Origin: Novosphingobium mathurense
GTDB lineage: Bacteria > Pseudomonadota > Alphaproteobacteria > Sphingomonadales > Sphingomonadaceae
Length of the DNA stretch: 64,000 bases
Assembly (NCBI RefSeq): GCF_900168325.1
Contig: NZ_FVZE01000009.1
Coordinates: 32,620 to 96,619 of the forward strand
Direction: 5' to 3'
Positions 61,484-64,000 of this stretch are shown here, in pieces (position 1 is the stretch's first letter; each line of letters begins with the position of its first letter). Below the pieces are notes generated by a model. That model saw only the letters and a list, made by a program, of their open reading frames with translations. It had not been told where the DNA came from and did not search any database. The translations under genes were made by a program, and so were the position numbers.

Positions 61484-62725
61484 ATGACGACTCAACAAAG
61501 GCCCGAACGAAAGCTACACCGGCGGTCCGATCGCAACACCAACACCCGTGAGATAATGGCGCTTCTTCGTGCTAGCGGCCCGATGACTCAGGCGGACATT
61601 GCAAGAGCAACTGCGCTCTCGCGCGCAACGGTTAACCACATAGTGCAGGCCCTGCGCGACCAAGGTGCGGTCGAATACCAATGGAAGAATCGGCGCGAGG
61701 CACTTGTTACACTCTCCTCGAACCGCGGCAGTGTCGCGTCGATTTTCGTGCGGGAAGCTGAGATACATGCGATACTCTTTGATTTTACCGGACAGGCTAG
61801 AAGCGATTTCTTCAACGCGGACTTTCCCAATTTTGCTGGATCGCAGACTTCTCCGCCTCAAGTCCTAGAAATCGTTCAGCAGCTCATCGGCGTGGCCCAA
61901 ACCCGCAGTTCACCACTCTGCGGGATTTCAATCGCCATTGAAGGGCCCATTGAACAATCGACCGGTGCGATCGCACCATGGGCCTGGCAACGGCTCCCGC
62001 ACTGGAAGCAAGTCGACATACGAGCATATTTCACGAAGCACTTACGCATCCCAACGGTTGTCGATAATGACGCGAACTTCGCGGCATTGTCTGAATGGTC
62101 GTGGGGAATCGGCCGCGGCTGCAATGATTTCTTATATATTACCAGTGCTGAAGGGATCGGCGGTGGAATAATCATCAACGGCAAAGTATACCATGGCGGC
62201 ACGGGACTGGCCGGAGAGTTTGGCCACATGGTAATCGAGGAACATGGCAACTTGTGCTTCTGTGGCAACCGGGGGTGCCTCACGAGTTTCGCAACAGAGC
62301 ACGCCATACTGAAGGCACTGGGAGACTCAGGTAAAACCAAGACATCGCTCCTGGATGTTATCGAGAGCGCCCGTAATGGCGATGCCGCCTGTCAGCGGGT
62401 TCTGTCCGAAACCGGCCGACACCTCGGCAAAGCATTGGCAACTGTCGTAAGAGTGCTAGGGCCTAGCGTAATCGCCATTGGGGGCACCTTGGGCCACGCT
62501 GGCGAAATTGTTCTCGATGGGCTGCGGTCATCGGCTGAAGTGATCAATCTTCGCGCCATCGGACAGGCCCCAGAATTTCATATCGCAACGATCCTTGATG
62601 ATGCCACTGAATTTGGCGGGATGGCAGCAATACTCTCCGAGATCGATCTGGGCATAAGCTCGCTGGCGCCTTGGATGATGGAATCCAGACGCGTCGGTTC
62701 CAGCCAGTCCGAAGATCGGGCATAA
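61484..62725 (+). CDS. ROK-family transcriptional regulator (NagC/XylR type)
   Basis: A 413-residue regulator: winged helix (MTQADIARATALSRATVNHIVQALR, about residue 32-56), the sugar-binding ROK domain with IPTVVDNDANFAALSEW and EGIGGGIIINGKVYHGG, and the zinc motif GHMVIEEHGNLCFCGNRGCL. ROK regulators answer to a sugar or sugar phosphate, here probably the one released by the deglycosylation pathway. It is divergent from the TonB receptor and is thus the natural regulator of the operon. Confidence 0.9.
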   Translation: MTTQQRPERKLHRRSDRNTNTREIMALLRASGPMTQADIARATALSRATVNHIVQALRDQGAVEYQWKNRREALVTLSSNRGSVASIFVREAEIHAILFDFTGQARSDFFNADFPNFAGSQTSPPQVLEIVQQLIGVAQTRSSPLCGISIAIEGPIEQSTGAIAPWAWQRLPHWKQVDIRAYFTKHLRIPTVVDNDANFAALSEWSWGIGRGCNDFLYITSAEGIGGGIIINGKVYHGGTGLAGEFGHMVIEEHGNLCFCGNRGCLTSFATEHAILKALGDSGKTKTSLLDVIESARNGDAACQRVLSETGRHLGKALATVVRVLGPSVIAIGGTLGHAGEIVLDGLRSSAEVINLRAIGQAPEFHIATILDDATEFGGMAAILSEIDLGISSLAPWMMESRRVGSSQSEDRA

Positions 62726-62937
62726 ATGGAAGACCTCTAAATTGTGGCAATACCGCATTCTGCTCATTTCAGGACTTGGCGTAGCGGTGAGACTCAAACA
62801 CATTCCGGAATTGTTAGGAATGTTCGCCAGACGCCTTCACATGTGATCAGGCGCAGCACTCAGAGCCCGATCCGCAAGTAGTTGAGCAATGCCAGTATGT
62901 TATGATTCACACCGTCCTGCGAGAGATGGAGTGATCA

Positions 62938-63192
62938 ATGGCATGGACTGGCATTGCTCGAGAAGAGCATAGCCGCAAAGGGCTGCGGTATCCAAGCGAC
63001 ATGACGGACAGGGAGTGGCTGCTGCTGGCGCCCTTCATTCCCCCGGCGAAGCAAGGCGGTCGCCGTCGCAGCACAGATCTGCGCGAAGTGGCCAACGCGC
63101 TGTTGTATCTGGCCTCGGCCGGATGTGCCTGGCGCCTGCTACCCAAGTGCTTTCCGCCGGTCTCGACGGTTCGGCGCTGCTTTTACGCCTGG
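62938..63192 (+). pseudogene. IS5-family transposase, N-terminal fragment
   Basis: About 85 residues matching the start of an IS5/IS1031-type transposase: LRYPSDMTDREWLLLAPFIP, the helix-rich ALLYLASAGCAWRLLPKCFPP and VSTVRRCFYAW. Similarity stops at about 63192, where the DDE core should follow. The next sequence belongs to the IS1634-type element, so this transposase was cut by that insertion or by a deletion. Not functional. Confidence 0.75.
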
Positions 63193-63356
63193 CCCAAGTT
63201 CTACAGTGGATTGGAACATGTGCGGAACACGGGTCGGGAAAGCCGCAGAAATCCGTGGCCCTCTGCGCGAAGCTGTTTGAGATGTACTGAAAACATGCGA
63301 TTGGTTTTGGCAGCGCTTTCTTGACAAAAGCGGAATATGATCATGAAAACGTCGCA

Positions 63357-64000
63357 ATGCACATCGTCGAGAAGACAGCACGCGGTCACCGCTATCTCTA
63401 TCTGGCCCAGAGCGTCCGGGAAAACGGTCGCGTTCGCCAGAAGCTGCTTCAACCTCTCGGCCGCAAAGACCAGCTCGAAGCCTCCGGCCAACTGGAGCGT
63501 CTGCTTGACTCGGTAGGCCGGCATTGTGACCGCGCTGTCGTTCTTTCGCAAATGGCTTCCGGTGAGATTTCCGCCCTGCGCATTGGCGGTCCGTTGCTGT
63601 TCGGCAAGTTGTGGGATCGTCTCGGGATCGGCGAGGTGCTGAACGAGGTCCTCGACGCTCGCCAGTTCAGCTTCGCGCTCGAGCGTGCGGTGTTCGTGGC
63701 AACGCTCCACCGCCTGTTCGTCTCGGGCTCGGACCGCTCGTGTGTCGACTGGATGAAGAGCTACGCCATTGACGGGGACGAGGATCTGGCGCTGCATCAT
63801 TTCTACCGCGCCATGGCCTGGCTCGGCGAAGAGGCTGGCGGGACGGCCGAGGGTGCGCTGGCGCCGCGCTGCGTGAAGGATGTGATCGAGGAAAAGCTGT
63901 TCGATCGCCGCCGCGACCTGTTCACCGATCTGAGCGTCGCCTTCATGGATACGACCTCGCTTTCGTTCTACGGCAAGGGCGGCGAGACGCTGGGCAAGCG
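63357..64000 (+). CDS. IS1634-family transposase, N-terminal part (runs off window)
   Basis: From ATG 63357 the frame is open to the window end (214 residues). The start HIVEKTARGHRYLYLAQSVR, with VRQKLLQPLGRKD, and the later LHHFYRAMAWLGE and FMDTTSLSFYGKGG (the first catalytic aspartate) match IS1634-type transposases (IS4 superfamily). The remainder of the DDE core lies beyond base 64000. The left end lies somewhere in 63193-63340 but no terminal repeat could be fixed. Confidence 0.82.
   Translation, partial: MHIVEKTARGHRYLYLAQSVRENGRVRQKLLQPLGRKDQLEASGQLERLLDSVGRHCDRAVVLSQMASGEISALRIGGPLLFGKLWDRLGIGEVLNEVLDARQFSFALERAVFVATLHRLFVSGSDRSCVDWMKSYAIDGDEDLALHHFYRAMAWLGEEAGGTAEGALAPRCVKDVIEEKLFDRRRDLFTDLSVAFMDTTSLSFYGKGGETLGK

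Noticed and set aside
1..64000. CRISPR arrays, tRNA or rRNA genes, phage integrase and attachment sites
   Set aside because: No regularly spaced repeats, cloverleaf sequences, rRNA segments or integrase motifs were noticed.

Overview
The window looks like chromosomal DNA of an alphaproteobacterium of the sphingomonad type (Novosphingobium/Sphingobium-like). The signs are groES-groEL and the alphaproteobacterial usg gene at the left edge, three long TonB-dependent receptors each next to catabolic genes, and close relatives of the lignin-catabolism enzymes LigM, DesB and LigJ described in Sphingobium sp. SYK-6. All identifications were made by reading translations and motifs; no database search was run. 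Beyond about 2 kb the window is an accessory catabolic region broken up by six insertion-sequence traces and two toxin-antitoxin modules.

Layout. 0-2 kb: groEL (cut by the window edge), groES with a heat-shock-like promoter, a 77-residue protein and usg. 2-5 kb: PHD/PemK-type toxin-antitoxin pair, an IS3-family element, a chrA remnant. 4.9-16.5 kb: a LysR regulator diverging from an 11-gene operon (TonB receptor, type I extradiol dioxygenase, two FAH-family hydrolases, ACMSD-type amidohydrolase, exported MBL hydrolase, Rieske oxygenase, DoxX, DUF2218, a membrane protein, a cyclase) that should open and dismantle an aromatic ring. 16.7-19.8 kb: AbiE-type toxin-antitoxin and an IS30 element. 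19.8-33.9 kb: two MFS carriers, a TonB receptor, an alpha/beta hydrolase, an aldo/keto reductase, an HpcH/HpaI aldolase, then an operon of amidohydrolase, two 4,5-dihydroxyphthalate-decarboxylase-like proteins and a LigJ-like hydratase, with an IclR regulator. 34-40.8 kb: DhaL/DhaK kinase, a DapA-family lyase/dehydratase, TalC-like aldolase, Gfo/Idh oxidoreductase and a ketoglutarate-semialdehyde-type dehydrogenase, suited to sugar-acid or short-chain keto-sugar breakdown. 41-42.4 kb: a second IS3-family element. 42.7-48.2 kb: folD, purU, ligM, metF, desB, a tetrahydrofolate-dependent O-demethylation and gallate ring-cleavage unit, with a divergent LysR gene. 49.3-50.9 kb: an IS256 element with 8-bp target duplication sitting inside a DUF2218 gene. 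50.9-62.7 kb: a minus-strand operon (TonB receptor, GMC oxidoreductase, MFS carrier, DUF6379 C-deglycosidase beta subunit, sugar isomerase-fold alpha subunit, beta-propeller lactonase, Gfo/Idh oxidoreductase, second isomerase-fold protein) with a divergent ROK regulator. 62.9-64 kb: an IS5 fragment cut by an IS1634-type transposase that runs off the window.

The most exciting part is the 50.9-62.7 kb operon, which has the parts expected for uptake and oxidative cleavage of aryl C-glycosides: a flavoprotein to oxidise sugar C3, a two-subunit C-deglycosidase to split the C-C bond, and enzymes to recover the keto sugar. Next to it lie the O-demethylase and the gallate dioxygenase. Together they suggest, as inference only, a route for gallate-type C-glucosides such as bergenin or norbergenin: deglycosylate, remove the methyl group onto tetrahydrofolate, cleave gallate, and pass the product to the LigJ-like hydratase.
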